Of a stretch of DNA of 64,000 nt, positions 1 to 9,311 are shown in pieces (the first letter of the stretch is position 1; the number at the start of each line of letters is the position of its first letter). A model generated the notes under the pieces. That model saw only the letters and a list, made by a program, of their open reading frames with translations. It had not been told where the DNA came from and did not search any database. The stretch lies in contig NZ_WKJH01000003.1 in assembly GCF_009674825.1 (NCBI RefSeq), positions 62,001 to 126,000 on the forward strand. Direction: 5' to 3'. The stretch is from Maribacter luteus. Lineage in GTDB: Bacteria > Bacteroidota > Bacteroidia > Flavobacteriales > Flavobacteriaceae. The translations under genes were made by a program, and so were the position numbers.

Positions 1-1
1 A

Positions 2-1453
2 AGAGCCAATGTAATTGCACAAGGGTTACCTGCATCCCCAGGTGCGGCAACCGGTCAGATCGTTTTCTTTGCTGATGAGGCCAAAAAATTCAAGAATACC
101 ATATTAACACGAATAGAAACATCTCCTGAGGATTTAGAGGGTATGAATGTCGCTAAGGGAATCTTAACCGCTCGTGGTGGTATGACCTCCCATGCAGCCG
201 TTGTGGCACGTGGTATGGGCAAATGTTGTGTTTCAGGGGCAGGAGCCTTAAAAATCGATTATAAGAATAGGGTTCTAAGAGTCGATGGCAAGGAATTTCA
301 TGAAGGGGATTGGATTTCCCTAAATGGATCTACCGGGAACATCATCGAAGGTAAAGTCGCCACTATGGAACCCGAATTAAGTGGTGAATTTGGGGAAATT
401 ATGGAACTTTCGGATAAATACAGTACCATGGAAGTGCGTACAAATGCCGACACCCCCAAAGATGCGGCCATCGCAAGAAACTTCGGGGCACAAGGTATCG
501 GGCTCACAAGAACGGAACATATGTTCTTTGAAGTAGACCGGATTAAAGCCATGCGTGAAATGATATTGGCCGATACCGTTAAAGGAAGAAAACATGCGTT
601 GGAAGAATTACTTCCTATGCAACGAAGTGACTTTGAGGGTATCTTCGAAGCTATGCAAGGGTTACCGGTAACCGTTCGTTTATTGGATCCCCCATTACAT
701 GAATTTGTTCCCCATCAATTGGCAACACAAAAAGAATTGGCCGAAGATATGCATATTTCCTTGGCCGCAGTCAAAAATAAAGTGGCCGAACTACAGGAAT
801 TCAACCCCATGTTGGGGCATAGGGGATGTAGGCTGGGTAACACCTACCCTGAAATCACGGAAACGCAGACCAGGGCGATCATAGAGGCTGCACTGAACTT
901 AAAGGAAAAAGGCATAGTGGCCAAACCTGAAATAATGGTGCCGCTCGTAGGAACCGCTAATGAGTTCATAGAACAGAAAAAGATCATTACCGAAACTGCC
1001 AATAAAGTTTTTAAAGAAAGAAATGACAGCATCGAGTATTTGGTCGGTACAATGATCGAGATTCCACGTGCCGCATTAATGGCCGATAAGATTGCCGAAC
1101 ATGCGGATTTCTTTTCTTTTGGAACCAATGATTTAACACAGATGACCTTGGGCTATTCCAGGGACGATGCCGGTAAATTCTTGAATGTATACCTTGAAAA
1201 AGGGATCCTTACCCACGATCCTTTCGAAGTATTGGATCAAGAAGGCGTTGGCCAACTAGTGGAAATGGGAACGTTAAGGGGCAGAAGCACCAAACCGAAC
1301 CTAAAAGTAGGTATTTGTGGTGAGCATGGTGGAGAACCAAGCTCAGTGGAATTCTGTAACAAAACAGGTATGAATTATGTTAGTTGCTCGCCCTTTAGAG
1401 TGCCTATAGCAAGACTTTCCGCTGCTCAGGCCGCCATTAAAGCAAAAGCTTAA
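2..1453 (+). CDS. ppdK: Pyruvate, phosphate dikinase, C-terminal part (cut by window edge)
   Basis: The reading frame is open from base 2, so only the last 484 residues are present. The enzyme interconverts pyruvate, ATP and Pi with PEP, AMP and PPi in the cytoplasm. The swivelling phosphohistidine domain is visible near the left edge ([15 protein letters not shown], with the catalytic His), followed by the PEP/pyruvate-binding TIM barrel with [10 protein letters not shown] and the C-terminal [10 protein letters not shown] segment that carries the active-site Cys. The internal Met at 143 is not the start, because recognisable family sequence runs upstream of it. A strong hairpin follows the stop codon. 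The gene is a housekeeping flank of the polysaccharide locus. Family assignment is very secure. Confidence 0.96.
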   Translation, partial: RANVIAQGLPASPGAATGQIVFFADEAKKFKNTILTRIETSPEDLEGMNVAKGILTARGGMTSHAAVVARGMGKCCVSGAGALKIDYKNRVLRVDGKEFHEGDWISLNGSTGNIIEGKVATMEPELSGEFGEIMELSDKYSTMEVRTNADTPKDAAIARNFGAQGIGLTRTEHMFFEVDRIKAMREMILADTVKGRKHALEELLPMQRSDFEGIFEAMQGLPVTVRLLDPPLHEFVPHQLATQKELAEDMHISLAAVKNKVAELQEFNPMLGHRGCRLGNTYPEITETQTRAIIEAALNLKEKGIVAKPEIMVPLVGTANEFIEQKKIITETANKVFKERNDSIEYLVGTMIEIPRAALMADKIAEHADFFSFGTNDLTQMTLGYSRDDAGKFLNVYLEKGILTHDPFEVLDQEGVGQLVEMGTLRGRSTKPNLKVGICGEHGGEPSSVEFCNKTGMNYVSCSPFRVPIARLSAAQAAIKAKA

Positions 1454-1472
1454 CAATGCTATTATTATTTTT

Positions 1473-1506
1473 AATAAAGGCTTTACAACACTGTAAAGCC
1501 TTTATT
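1473..1506 (+). terminator. Rho-independent-type terminator after ppdK
   Basis: A perfect 15-bp stem (AATAAAGGCTTTACA at 1473-1487 pairing with 1492-1506) closes a 4-nt loop (acac) 20 nt after the ppdK stop. The stem ends in A/T runs on both sides, so it could work in either direction. It separates ppdK from the polysaccharide genes. Confidence 0.85.
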
Positions 1507-1559
1507 GTTTAAACGAACTAAAGGTTCATTAATCGCTGTAACACTCAAAATAGAAGTAC

Positions 1560-1567
1560 TATATTTG
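1560..1567 (+). promoter_or_regulatory. Possible -7 box (TAnnTTTG) upstream of the PHP phosphatase gene
   Basis: TATATTTG matches the Bacteroidota -7 consensus TAnnTTTG and lies 50 bp before the ATG at 1617. I see no convincing -33 TTTG at the expected spacing. A short inverted repeat, CTACAC (1579-1584) with GTGTAG (1592-1597), follows and could be an operator or leader hairpin. This is pattern matching only. Confidence 0.3.
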
Positions 1568-1616
1568 TTGTTTCCAAACTACACGATTGTAGTGTAGCTA
1601 CAAATTAATTTGAATA

Positions 1617-2354
1617 ATGTTTGACTTTTTCAAAAAGAAAAATTTTCTAGTCGATTATTTAGAAGGTTTTATTGATATTCACAATCACATCTTACCGGGT
1701 ATTGATGATGGGTCAAAAAATGTTGATGAATCCATTGAGCTGATCCAAGGCTTTGGAGAAATCGGAGTTACCGATTTCATTGCAACGCCACACATTATGA
1801 ACAATTATTACCCGAACGATCCAAAATCCATTAAGGAAGCTTTGATTGTTGTAAAAAATGAATTGATACAACACAAATTGAAAGATGTCTCTATTCGGGC
1901 CGCAGCCGAACATATGATCGATGACAATTTTGAAGCTATTCTGGAACGGGATGAGATCATGCCATTGGGAGGCAATTACCTCTTGGTTGAGATGTCTTAT
2001 TTACAGGCGTCCATCAATTTTGAGGAGGCGTTGGAAAAAATCAGGCAAAAAGGGTATTTCACCATCTTGGCCCACCCGGAAAGATACCTTTACCTACATT
2101 CAAAGATGGGATTCCATAAAGCATATAAAAAGCAGGGAGTACTCTATCAGTTGAACTTACTTTCATTAAGCAAGTACTATGGTAAAGAAGTACAACAAAT
2201 GGCCATGAAATTATTGAGCAAGGGATTAATAGACTTTGCTGCGACCGATGTTCATAATAAACGGCAATTGAACAGTCTTAAGGAAGTACAGGTAGATACC
2301 AAAACAATGGAACTACTAAAACCTATACTCCTTAAAACGAATAATTCTTTTTAA
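1617..2354 (+). CDS. PHP-family tyrosine-protein phosphatase (CpsB/YwqE type)
   Basis: This 245-residue protein has the metal-binding signatures of the PHP phosphoesterases that dephosphorylate BY-kinases of the Wzc/CapB type: DIHNHILPGIDDG (residues 20-32, His22 and His24), ATPH, AEHMIDD, ILAHPERY and ATDVHNK near the C-terminus. The length matches the family (about 245-255). Its expected substrate is the tyrosine-rich tail of Wzc, encoded at 18,576. It has its own upstream region after the ppdK terminator. A diverged remnant of a wzc tail lies only 6 bp past its stop, facing it, so phosphatase and kinase genes were probably convergent neighbours before genes were inserted between them. Confidence 0.9.
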   Translation: MFDFFKKKNFLVDYLEGFIDIHNHILPGIDDGSKNVDESIELIQGFGEIGVTDFIATPHIMNNYYPNDPKSIKEALIVVKNELIQHKLKDVSIRAAAEHMIDDNFEAILERDEIMPLGGNYLLVEMSYLQASINFEEALEKIRQKGYFTILAHPERYLYLHSKMGFHKAYKKQGVLYQLNLLSLSKYYGKEVQQMAMKLLSKGLIDFAATDVHNKRQLNSLKEVQVDTKTMELLKPILLKTNNSF

Positions 2355-2360
2355 AAGAGG

Positions 2361-2471
2361 TTAAAACTTCCACCACTTTTTGGTGGTTTTGCCATAGCCA
2401 TATCCGTATTTACCACCGTAACCCAAGTTGGAGTCCTTAACACCATTAACGATAAAGGACAATCCTTCTAA
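2361..2471 (-). pseudogene. Orphan 3' tail of a wzc tyrosine-kinase gene
   Basis: Read on the minus strand, 36 codons plus a stop encode LEGLSFIVNGVKDSNLGYGG, then the Tyr-rich KYGYGYG and KTTKKWWKF end. This is nearly the same as the last 36 residues of the intact Wzc at 18,576-20,960. An in-frame stop lies immediately upstream and no kinase domain is present. By hand alignment with 18,576-18,686 I count about 19 mismatches in 111 nt, mostly silent, with 3 residue changes (V/I, A/S, K/E). The silent pattern implies that the parent gene evolved as a functional allele before being truncated, so this is not a recent copy of the present wzc. Confidence 0.88.
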
Positions 2472-2867
2472 TTATTTATATAAGAAACATTTGGTTTAAT
2501 CTTAATCATTCCTGTTGAAATTAAAATTTGTTTAAAATCGTTTTTGAAGGTAAAGTTTGATAAAAATGCTAGGCACAATTCCATTTAAAAGACCTATAAA
2601 ATTTTGAACTACAGCTATTTTAAATGATTTAAAAATGAAAGAAGTTTCTTATTACGGGATGAAAACACACAGAAAAGTGTAGATAAAATATTTTTTTCGT
2701 ACTTAAACGAGTTTTAGAATACAAACCTTTGTAAGTGCAATATCTTCGATTTATAAATGCTTATCGAACATTTCTCAAATTTAGCTAGAACTTTAAAATA
2801 AATAATTGATTTAAGAGTTTCTTCTGAAGAAATCAGAATATAAAAAGTAAGTATAATTACCTATAAT
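2472..2867. other. Intergenic region upstream of rfbB
   Basis: This AT-rich stretch of about 400 bp holds no gene I can support. It must carry the promoter of the rfbB-led plus-strand unit. TATCTTCG at 2741-2748 is near the TAnnTTTG consensus, but no matching -33 element is clear. It begins exactly where homology to the wzc tail ends, so it marks the left junction of the inserted polysaccharide genes. Confidence 0.5.
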
Positions 2868-3935
2868 ATGCAAAAGAAAAGTAATTCTAGTAAAAATATT
2901 TTAGTAACCGGAGGTGCTGGTTTTATAGGTTCCCATGTCATTCGCAGATTTGTTACAAAATATCCCGACTATCAAATTTACAATTTGGACGCATTAACTT
3001 ATGCTGGGAATTTAGAAAATCTAAAGGATGTTGAAAATGAAGAAAATTATCATTTTCTTCAAGGAAACATTACAGATGAAGATTTTATTAATAAGATTTT
3101 CAAGGAATATCGTTTTGAGGGCGTAATACACCTCGCGGCAGAGTCCCATGTAGACCGGTCGATAAACGACCCTTTGGCATTCGCCAAAACCAATATTTTA
3201 GGTACCATGATCCTTTTGAATGCATTTAAGGAATTATGGGATAAAGACTGGAAAGGAAAGCGTTTTTACCATATAAGTACGGATGAGGTATATGGAACTT
3301 TGGGCAAAACAGGATTGTTTAAAGAAACAACTTCCTATGACCCTAATTCCCCTTATTCGGCATCAAAGGCAAGTTCGGATCATTTCGTACGGGCTTATGG
3401 GGAAACATACCATCTTCCTTATGTGATTACCAATTGCTCTAATAATTATGGGGCAAACCAATTTCCGGAAAAATTAATACCCCTGTTCATTCATAATATA
3501 ATTCATCATAAACCATTACCTGTTTACGGGGATGGAAATTATACAAGGGATTGGCTATATGTAATTGACCATGCTATTGCAATAGACCTTGTTTATCATA
3601 AGGGAACGGACAAAGAGACCTATAATATCGGTGGTTTCAATGAATGGAAGAATATTGACTTGGTAAAATTACTTTGTCAACATATGGATGAAAAATTAGG
3701 ACGTGAAAAAGGAAGTAGTGAGCAACTTATAACCTATGTAAAAGACCGTCCTGGACACGATTTACGTTATGCCATTGATGCCAGTAAGATCAACAAGGAG
3801 TTGGATTGGAGTCCGACAGTAACCTTTGAGGAAGGCTTATCAAAAACCATAGATTGGTACTTAAAAAACGAAGAGTGGCTAAACAATGTTACCAGTGGGG
3901 CCTATCAAAAATATTATGCAAAACAATATCAATAA
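2868..3935 (+). CDS. rfbB: dTDP-glucose 4,6-dehydratase
   Basis: This extended SDR of 355 residues converts dTDP-glucose to dTDP-4-keto-6-deoxyglucose. It shows the NAD-binding GGAGFIGSH near residue 15, the HLAAESHVDRSI motif, STDEVYGTLG, the YSASKASSDH catalytic Tyr-Lys region and NNYGANQFPEKLIP, all typical of RfbB/RmlB. The gene is followed after 3 nt by rfbA. No rfbC or rfbD (rhamnose branch) lies nearby. Instead 3,4-ketoisomerase and aminotransferase genes follow, so the pathway goes to a 3-amino-3,6-dideoxyhexose and not to rhamnose. Confidence 0.95.
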   Translation: MQKKSNSSKNILVTGGAGFIGSHVIRRFVTKYPDYQIYNLDALTYAGNLENLKDVENEENYHFLQGNITDEDFINKIFKEYRFEGVIHLAAESHVDRSINDPLAFAKTNILGTMILLNAFKELWDKDWKGKRFYHISTDEVYGTLGKTGLFKETTSYDPNSPYSASKASSDHFVRAYGETYHLPYVITNCSNNYGANQFPEKLIPLFIHNIIHHKPLPVYGDGNYTRDWLYVIDHAIAIDLVYHKGTDKETYNIGGFNEWKNIDLVKLLCQHMDEKLGREKGSSEQLITYVKDRPGHDLRYAIDASKINKELDWSPTVTFEEGLSKTIDWYLKNEEWLNNVTSGAYQKYYAKQYQ

Positions 3936-3938
3936 AAG

Positions 3939-4805
3939 ATGAAAGGAATAATTTTAGCAGGAGGTTCAGGAACTAGGCTTTTCCCAATTACCATATCAAT
4001 CAGTAAACAATTGCTGCCTGTATATGATAAACCCATGATATATTATCCTTTATCTGTTTTAATGATAGCAGGAATCCGGGAAATACTTATAATAACCACA
4101 CCTCATGACCAAATGGCATTTCAGAACCTTTTAGGGGATGGTTCACAAGTAGGTTGCAAATTCGAATATGCCGTACAACCCGAGCCTAACGGATTGGCTG
4201 AGGCTTTTATAATAGGTGAAAAATTCATTGGTAACGATAGGGTGGCCCTTGTTTTAGGGGACAATATATTTTATGGCCATGGACTAGGAAGACTATTAAG
4301 GAGTAAAACCAATATTGATGGTGCCTCAATTTTTGCATATCCGGTGAATGATCCAGAACGGTACGGCGTGGTTGAGTTCGATAAAGACGAAAAGGTCATC
4401 AGTATTGAAGAGAAACCCCAACTTCCAAAGTCTTCCTATGCCATTCCTGGATTATATTTCTATGACAACAAAGTAGTAGAATATGCAAAAAAAGTAAAAC
4501 CATCTGCAAGAGGGGAAAAAGAAATTACCAGTCTTAATCAAATGTATCTGGAAACTGGAGATTTGGAAGTCGGTATCATGGAAAGAGGAATGGCTTGGTT
4601 AGATACCGGCACAGTAGACGCCATGGATGACGCTTCTGAATTTGTAAGGGTAATGGAAAAACGAACCGGGAATAAAATCGCTTGTATTGAAGAAATCGCG
4701 TATTTGCATGGCTATATTGATAAGAATCAAGCCATAAAAATTTCTGAAAAATATGGCAAAAGTGGTTATGGGTCGTACATTTTGAAAGCAATATCCGAAG
4801 CATGA
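3939..4805 (+). CDS. rfbA: Glucose-1-phosphate thymidylyltransferase
   Basis: The 288-residue protein makes dTDP-glucose from glucose-1-phosphate and dTTP, supplying RfbB. The nucleotidyltransferase signature GGSGTRLFP with the catalytic KQLLPVYDKPMIYYPLS is at the N-terminus, followed by LVLGDNIFYGHG and VEFDKDEKVISIEEKP. The length is standard for RmlA. It starts 3 nt after rfbB and overlaps the next gene by 4 nt (ATGA), so rfbB-rfbA and the two ketoisomerase genes are probably translationally coupled. Confidence 0.95.
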   Translation: MKGIILAGGSGTRLFPITISISKQLLPVYDKPMIYYPLSVLMIAGIREILIITTPHDQMAFQNLLGDGSQVGCKFEYAVQPEPNGLAEAFIIGEKFIGNDRVALVLGDNIFYGHGLGRLLRSKTNIDGASIFAYPVNDPERYGVVEFDKDEKVISIEEKPQLPKSSYAIPGLYFYDNKVVEYAKKVKPSARGEKEITSLNQMYLETGDLEVGIMERGMAWLDTGTVDAMDDASEFVRVMEKRTGNKIACIEEIAYLHGYIDKNQAIKISEKYGKSGYGSYILKAISEA

Positions 4806-5218
4806 AAGAAGCGCAAATAATTGAATTACCTAAGATTCTTGACCCAAGGGGAAACCTGAGCTTTTTTGAAAGCAACAATCAAATTCCCTTTGAGATCAAA
4901 CGGACCTATTGGATTTATGACGTGCCCGGGGGTGAAATTAGGGGTGGTCATGCCTTTAAAGAACAAAATGAATTTATCGTAGTTTTGTCCGGTAGTTTGG
5001 ATGTTGCCGTGTTTAATGGTTCGGAAGAGAAAAAATACTCATTGAACCGCTCATATTACGGACTGTATATTCCCAATGGATTATGGCGTCGTATGGAAAA
5101 TTTCGCTACGAACACATTGGCATTGGTTGTATCCAGCACATCTTATGATGAAAAAGATTATATAAGGGACAAAGATGAGTTTATAAAATTAAAATCGAAG
5201 GAAAATGACAGTATTTGA
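4802..5218 (+). CDS. WxcM/FdtA-like cupin, first of two paralogues, with altered active site
   Basis: The protein (138 residues) belongs to the sugar 3,4-ketoisomerase cupin family that isomerises dTDP-4-keto-6-deoxyglucose to the 3-keto sugar. The scaffold is clear (IPFEIKRTYWIYDVPGGEIRGG, then an SGS turn). However the normal HAHK motif reads HAFK (His50, Phe52), and the later GLHIPPG motif reads GLYIPNG (Tyr89). Two family histidines are therefore replaced. It overlaps rfbA by 4 nt and the second paralogue by 14 nt. It may be a changed-specificity isomerase, a subunit partner of the next protein, or a non-catalytic relative. Confidence 0.85.
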   Translation: MKEAQIIELPKILDPRGNLSFFESNNQIPFEIKRTYWIYDVPGGEIRGGHAFKEQNEFIVVLSGSLDVAVFNGSEEKKYSLNRSYYGLYIPNGLWRRMENFATNTLALVVSSTSYDEKDYIRDKDEFIKLKSKENDSI

Positions 5219-5612
5219 TTGTTCTCTCATAGAACTGCCTCGCATTCAAAATAGATCAGGCAATATTACACCCATTGAGAATAATGTAGAAATACCATTT
5301 GAGGCCAAGCGTGTATTCTATTTGTATGATATTCCAGGAGGGGAAAGCAGGGGGGCCCATGCACATAAGCAGTGTCATCAATTTTTAATTGCCGCATCAG
5401 GTAGTTTCGAGGTTCAATTGGATGATGGAAAGGTAAAAAAAACCGCTATGCTCAATCAACCCTACAGAGGTTTACACATTCCTCCAGGTATCTGGGCATC
5501 GGAGGTGAACTTTTCTTCAGGAGCCATTTGTCTGGTTTTAGCTTCGCATACCTATGACGAAAATGATTATTTACGGAATTACGATTCATTTCTAGAATTT
5601 ACTAAGCGATAA
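5205..5612 (+). CDS. dTDP-6-deoxy-hex-4-ulose 3,4-ketoisomerase (FdtA/QdtA type), second paralogue
   Basis: This 135-residue cupin has the complete family motifs: GGESRGAHAHKQCHQF with His52 and His54, and RGLHIPPGIW with His91. It should convert dTDP-4-keto-6-deoxyglucose to a dTDP-3-keto-6-deoxyhexose, the substrate of the DegT-type aminotransferase at 11,612. Whether the product has gluco (Qui3N) or galacto (Fuc3N) configuration cannot be told from the motif. The start overlaps the preceding paralogue by 14 nt and the stop lies 1 nt before the next ATG, so the unit is compact. The symbols fdtA/qdtA fit the family, but stereochemistry is undecided. Confidence 0.9.
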   Translation: MTVFDCSLIELPRIQNRSGNITPIENNVEIPFEAKRVFYLYDIPGGESRGAHAHKQCHQFLIAASGSFEVQLDDGKVKKTAMLNQPYRGLHIPPGIWASEVNFSSGAICLVLASHTYDENDYLRNYDSFLEFTKR

Positions 5613-5613
5613 A

Positions 5614-6636
5614 ATGGAAGTTTTACCAACGATAACAGTTAGAAAATATAAAAAAGAGGACAAAGAAATCTGGGATGACTTTATTGATCATTCCAAAAAC
5701 TCCACTTTTTTATTCAAAAGGGATTTCATGGATTACCATAAAGACCGCTATAGGGACTGTTCATTAATGGTTTTTGAAAATAACCTACCGATTGCCGCTC
5801 TCCCAGCACATAGATTTGACAATAATACCATTGCATCACATTTTGGATTGAGTTATGGCGGAATAATTTTAAGAAAGACGGAAACACTTCACAAAACACT
5901 GCAGATTGTTTATAAAATACTCTACGTTTTAAAATCAAATAATATTGAGAAGATTATTTACAAATCCTTTCATAAGTTTTACAATTCAATTGGTTCTGAA
6001 GAAATCACTTATGCCAAATACTTAATCAAGGCTAAATTAACAGTACGCCAATTTTCCTCCGTTATCAATTTAAACGATAAATTGGAAATGAACAGAACTC
6101 GATTGAGATTAGCTCGTAGAGCTTTGAAAATGGGTGTGATAATTAAGGAGGTAGATAGTTTTGATGACTATTGGAACAGCGTATTGATTCCTAACCTTAA
6201 GAATAAATATGAGGCAAAACCCGCCCATACCGTCGAGGAAATAACAAAATTACATAAGTCGTTCCCTAAAAACATTCGTCAATTCAATGCCTATTTAAAT
6301 GATTCGATTGTAGCTGGGGCCACAATATTCGAAACAGCCAACGTGGTGCGGGTACAATACAATTCGGCAAATGAGGAAGGTAGGTCATCTGGAGCGTCCG
6401 ATTTATTATACCTTGAATTGATAGAGAGATATTTTAAAAACAAGAATTATTTTGATTTTGGAACTTCATTTGATGCCAATGGTTTAAACCTTGGATTATT
6501 AAACTGGAAGGAAAGTTTTGGAGCCAGGGCATTTTCAATTGATACCTTTGAAATAGAAACGAAAAACTTTATCTTATTGGAAAAAAGTATTAATTGCGAT
6601 AATGGGAAATTGGTTCAGAATTATCATCACCATTAA
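5614..6636 (+). CDS. FemAB/GNAT-fold acyltransferase
   Basis: This 340-residue protein resembles the FemAB-like double-GNAT acyltransferases found in polysaccharide loci (Acetyltransf_6 type). Supporting segments are the N-terminal WDDFIDHSKNSTFL (residues 20-33), a middle stretch rich in Arg/Lys, and the C-terminal DLLYLELIERYFKNKNYFDFGTS block followed by NLGLLNWKESFGA. No signal peptide or membrane segment is seen, so it is cytoplasmic. It starts 1 nt after the ketoisomerase stop. Known relatives transfer amino-acyl or acyl groups to amines. I infer that it could N-acylate the 3-amino sugar made here, possibly from an acyl-ACP. Confidence 0.75.
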   Translation: MEVLPTITVRKYKKEDKEIWDDFIDHSKNSTFLFKRDFMDYHKDRYRDCSLMVFENNLPIAALPAHRFDNNTIASHFGLSYGGIILRKTETLHKTLQIVYKILYVLKSNNIEKIIYKSFHKFYNSIGSEEITYAKYLIKAKLTVRQFSSVINLNDKLEMNRTRLRLARRALKMGVIIKEVDSFDDYWNSVLIPNLKNKYEAKPAHTVEEITKLHKSFPKNIRQFNAYLNDSIVAGATIFETANVVRVQYNSANEEGRSSGASDLLYLELIERYFKNKNYFDFGTSFDANGLNLGLLNWKESFGARAFSIDTFEIETKNFILLEKSINCDNGKLVQNYHHH

Positions 6637-6776
6637 CAACAATATTACAAATATCTTAAAAAGTACTTGTTTGTAATTGTTCAATTGAAAAACCAGATAT
6701 TCATATACCGATAAACGGATCGTATAGATAAAAAGAAGAAAAACAAGAACTTAGATTTATATAAAAAAAAGGACCA

Positions 6777-7346
6777 ATGGTTAATAGTAGAAAAAAAATT
6801 ATAGATGGACTTTTACCTGCGAAGGCATATGGTTGTTATTTTAGACTTGTAGAAATTGAAGATGCCGAATTTATACTTTCACTACGAAACAATGAAAAAC
6901 TGTCAAAGCATATCAACCCAACGAGTACTGATATTGAGGAGCAAATCAAATGGATAAAGGAATATAAAATTCGAGAAGAAAAAGGAGAGGATTTTTATGT
7001 CATATGTATGAAAGATGACAAAAAGACCAAACTGGGATTGAATCGAATATACAATGTTACGAAAGATACTTTTGAATTTGGTAGTTGGTTATACAGCCCG
7101 GATGCGGGGTCAAATGTTGCCGTTTTAGGGGAATTGTTTACCAAGGCTTTGGCTTTTGAACATCTTGATTGTAAAATCTGTAAAATGTCTACCATGAAAG
7201 AAAACAAACGGGTTCTATGGTATTGCAAATCATACAATCCTAAGTTCACTGATGAAGATGAATTAAGTTTTTATTTCGAGTCTGATTACGAAAATTTCAA
7301 GGCCCATAGATCCAAATACCTGAAATTGTTTCAAATGGAAGAATAA
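6777..7346 (+). CDS. GNAT N-acetyltransferase (RimJ/RimL-like)
   Basis: The protein has 189 residues with the layout of single-domain GNAT enzymes: FRLVEIEDAEFILSLRNNEKLSKH near the N-terminus, a central sheet with EFGSWLYSPDAGSNVAVLGE, and MSTMKENKRVLWYCKS as the acyl-CoA-binding helix region. Similar proteins in sugar-nucleotide clusters (PseH, WbbJ-independent acetylases) acetylate amino sugars. It is the second acyltransferase between the ketoisomerases and the FkbH gene, so one of the two may be the terminal N-acylase. It is separated by 140 bp from the gene before and 237 bp from the gene after, so it may be its own small unit. Confidence 0.75.
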   Translation: MVNSRKKIIDGLLPAKAYGCYFRLVEIEDAEFILSLRNNEKLSKHINPTSTDIEEQIKWIKEYKIREEKGEDFYVICMKDDKKTKLGLNRIYNVTKDTFEFGSWLYSPDAGSNVAVLGELFTKALAFEHLDCKICKMSTMKENKRVLWYCKSYNPKFTDEDELSFYFESDYENFKAHRSKYLKLFQMEE

Positions 7347-7583
7347 CAATAAAAAAAGCTTCTTAGAAACGAAAATTTGAACAATAAAATTTAGCATCAA
7401 ACGATTTAAATTTTGGTTTAAAGTGCATTAACCCGGTTCAAGGAAAGAAGTAATAGTTTACCCCCAAAAGATACGAGCCCTGATACTTTCAATATATTTT
7501 GTGGTAAAGGGGAATATTGAAGACGATTTTTAATAATAGATCGTTATAATAAAAATAACCAAGAATCATAGAAGACAACTATT

Positions 7584-9308
7584 GTGAAAGATTTTTTACA
7601 ACTTAAGAAAAACATCAAAAAAGATTTCTCCGGTTTTAAAACTATCAAATTGGCGGTTTTAGGGGATACCGCTACCCAGTTCTTAACACAAGCCTTAGTG
7701 GGCCAAGGTTACGAACATGGAATAAACCTTGATATCTGGGAAGCTGATTTCAACCAAATAGAAAGGCAGGTTTATGATCCTTCATCCGAACTCTATGGGT
7801 TTAAACCGGAATATGTAATCGTATTCAAAGCTTCTCATAAATTATTGGGCAAATACAATAAATTAAAACCCGATGAATATACCATGTTGGCCTCGAATGA
7901 AATTTCTTCAATAGAAACGATCTGTTCCACGATTACCAATAATCTTGATGCCAAGGTAATCTACTATAATTACACTGAAATAGATGACGCCATCTTTGGA
8001 AATCACGCCAATAAAACAGAGTCTTCATTCTTGTATCAATTAAGAAAGCTCAATTTCGGTCTAATGGAATTGGCTTCAAAAAACCCTAATTTATACCTTT
8101 GTGACCTTTCTTCCATCCAGAACCAAGTAGGAAAACCGGTCATGTTTCAGCCAGCAATGTACATAAATACGGAAATGGTTCTTAGTATAGATATTTTACC
8201 TAACGTTGCTGCAAAAACACTTGATTTAATTAGTACGCTGAACGGAAAATTCAAGAAATGTGTTATTCTTGATTTGGATAATACAACTTGGGGCGGTATT
8301 ATCGGGGATGATGGTCTAGAAAATATCCAAATTGGTAGTTTGGGTATAGGAAAGGCCTTTTCCGAATTTCAATATTGGGTAAAGAAATTAAAAAACCGTG
8401 GTATTATCGTTGCTATTTGTAGCAAGAACACAGAGTCTGTAGCCAAGGAACCTTTTGAGAAACATCCCGATATGGTCTTGCACTTGGAAGATATTTCGGT
8501 TTTTATTGCCAATTGGGAGAATAAAGCGGATAATATTCGTCAAATCCAAAGCATCCTGAACATAGGATTTGATTCCATGGTGTTTTTGGATGACAATCCC
8601 TTTGAAAGAAACATTGTCCGGGAAAACATTCCTGAAATATGTGTTCCCGAATTGCCTGAAGACCCTGCCGATTATCTTGAGTTCCTATATGGGTTGAATC
8701 TTTTTGAAACCGTATCCTTTTCCAATGAGGATTCTGAACGCACCAAGCTCTATCAAATAGAAGCGGAAAGAGCGAAAACAGCCCAGAAATTCACTAATGA
8801 AGATGATTTTTTGAAAAATTTAGCAATGGTATCGACCGTTGCCCCCTTCAACAAATTCAACACCCCCAGAATTGCACAACTTTCACAACGTTCCAACCAA
8901 TTCAACTTAAGAACGGTACGTTATTCTGAAGCGGATATTGAACGAATATCCAAGTCAGGGGACTATGCCACTTTCTCATTCACCCTCGAAGATAAGTTTG
9001 GCGATAACGGTTTAATTTGTGCTATTATTTTACAAAAGGAAAATGAAGACACCTTGTTTGTGGACACTTGGTTTATGAGTTGTAGGGTTCTTAAACGTGG
9101 TATGGAAAATTTTGTACTTAATACAATAGTCGATTATGCAAAGGAAAATGGTTTCCATACTATTAAGGGTGAATATATACCGACCGCAAAAAACCCAATG
9201 ATGAAAGATCACTACCCCAATTTAGGGTTTGATAAGGACGGTACATTTTTCACATTGGATGTAAATCACTATCAAACCAAAAGCAATTATATTAAAGTTA
9301 AGAATTAG
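7584..9308 (+). CDS. FkbH-like HAD-IIIC enzyme (putative acyl/glyceryl-ACP synthase)
   Basis: This 574-residue protein has the FkbH arrangement: an N-terminal region of about 220 residues, then the HAD core VILDLDNTTWGG with the nucleophile Asp230 and Asp232, CSKN at 279-282 and FLDDNPFERN at 334-343, and a C-terminal GNAT-like part with QLSQRSNQFNLRT. The start is GTG. Characterised FkbH proteins load a glyceryl group from 1,3-bisphosphoglycerate onto an ACP. Its stop lies 3 nt before an ACP gene, which is the expected partner. I infer glyceryl-ACP (or a related hydroxy-acyl-ACP) as its product. It could instead be one of the FkbH-domain enzymes with another acyl donor. Confidence 0.85.
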   Translation: MKDFLQLKKNIKKDFSGFKTIKLAVLGDTATQFLTQALVGQGYEHGINLDIWEADFNQIERQVYDPSSELYGFKPEYVIVFKASHKLLGKYNKLKPDEYTMLASNEISSIETICSTITNNLDAKVIYYNYTEIDDAIFGNHANKTESSFLYQLRKLNFGLMELASKNPNLYLCDLSSIQNQVGKPVMFQPAMYINTEMVLSIDILPNVAAKTLDLISTLNGKFKKCVILDLDNTTWGGIIGDDGLENIQIGSLGIGKAFSEFQYWVKKLKNRGIIVAICSKNTESVAKEPFEKHPDMVLHLEDISVFIANWENKADNIRQIQSILNIGFDSMVFLDDNPFERNIVRENIPEICVPELPEDPADYLEFLYGLNLFETVSFSNEDSERTKLYQIEAERAKTAQKFTNEDDFLKNLAMVSTVAPFNKFNTPRIAQLSQRSNQFNLRTVRYSEADIERISKSGDYATFSFTLEDKFGDNGLICAIILQKENEDTLFVDTWFMSCRVLKRGMENFVLNTIVDYAKENGFHTIKGEYIPTAKNPMMKDHYPNLGFDKDGTFFTLDVNHYQTKSNYIKVKN

Positions 9309-9311
9309 TTT

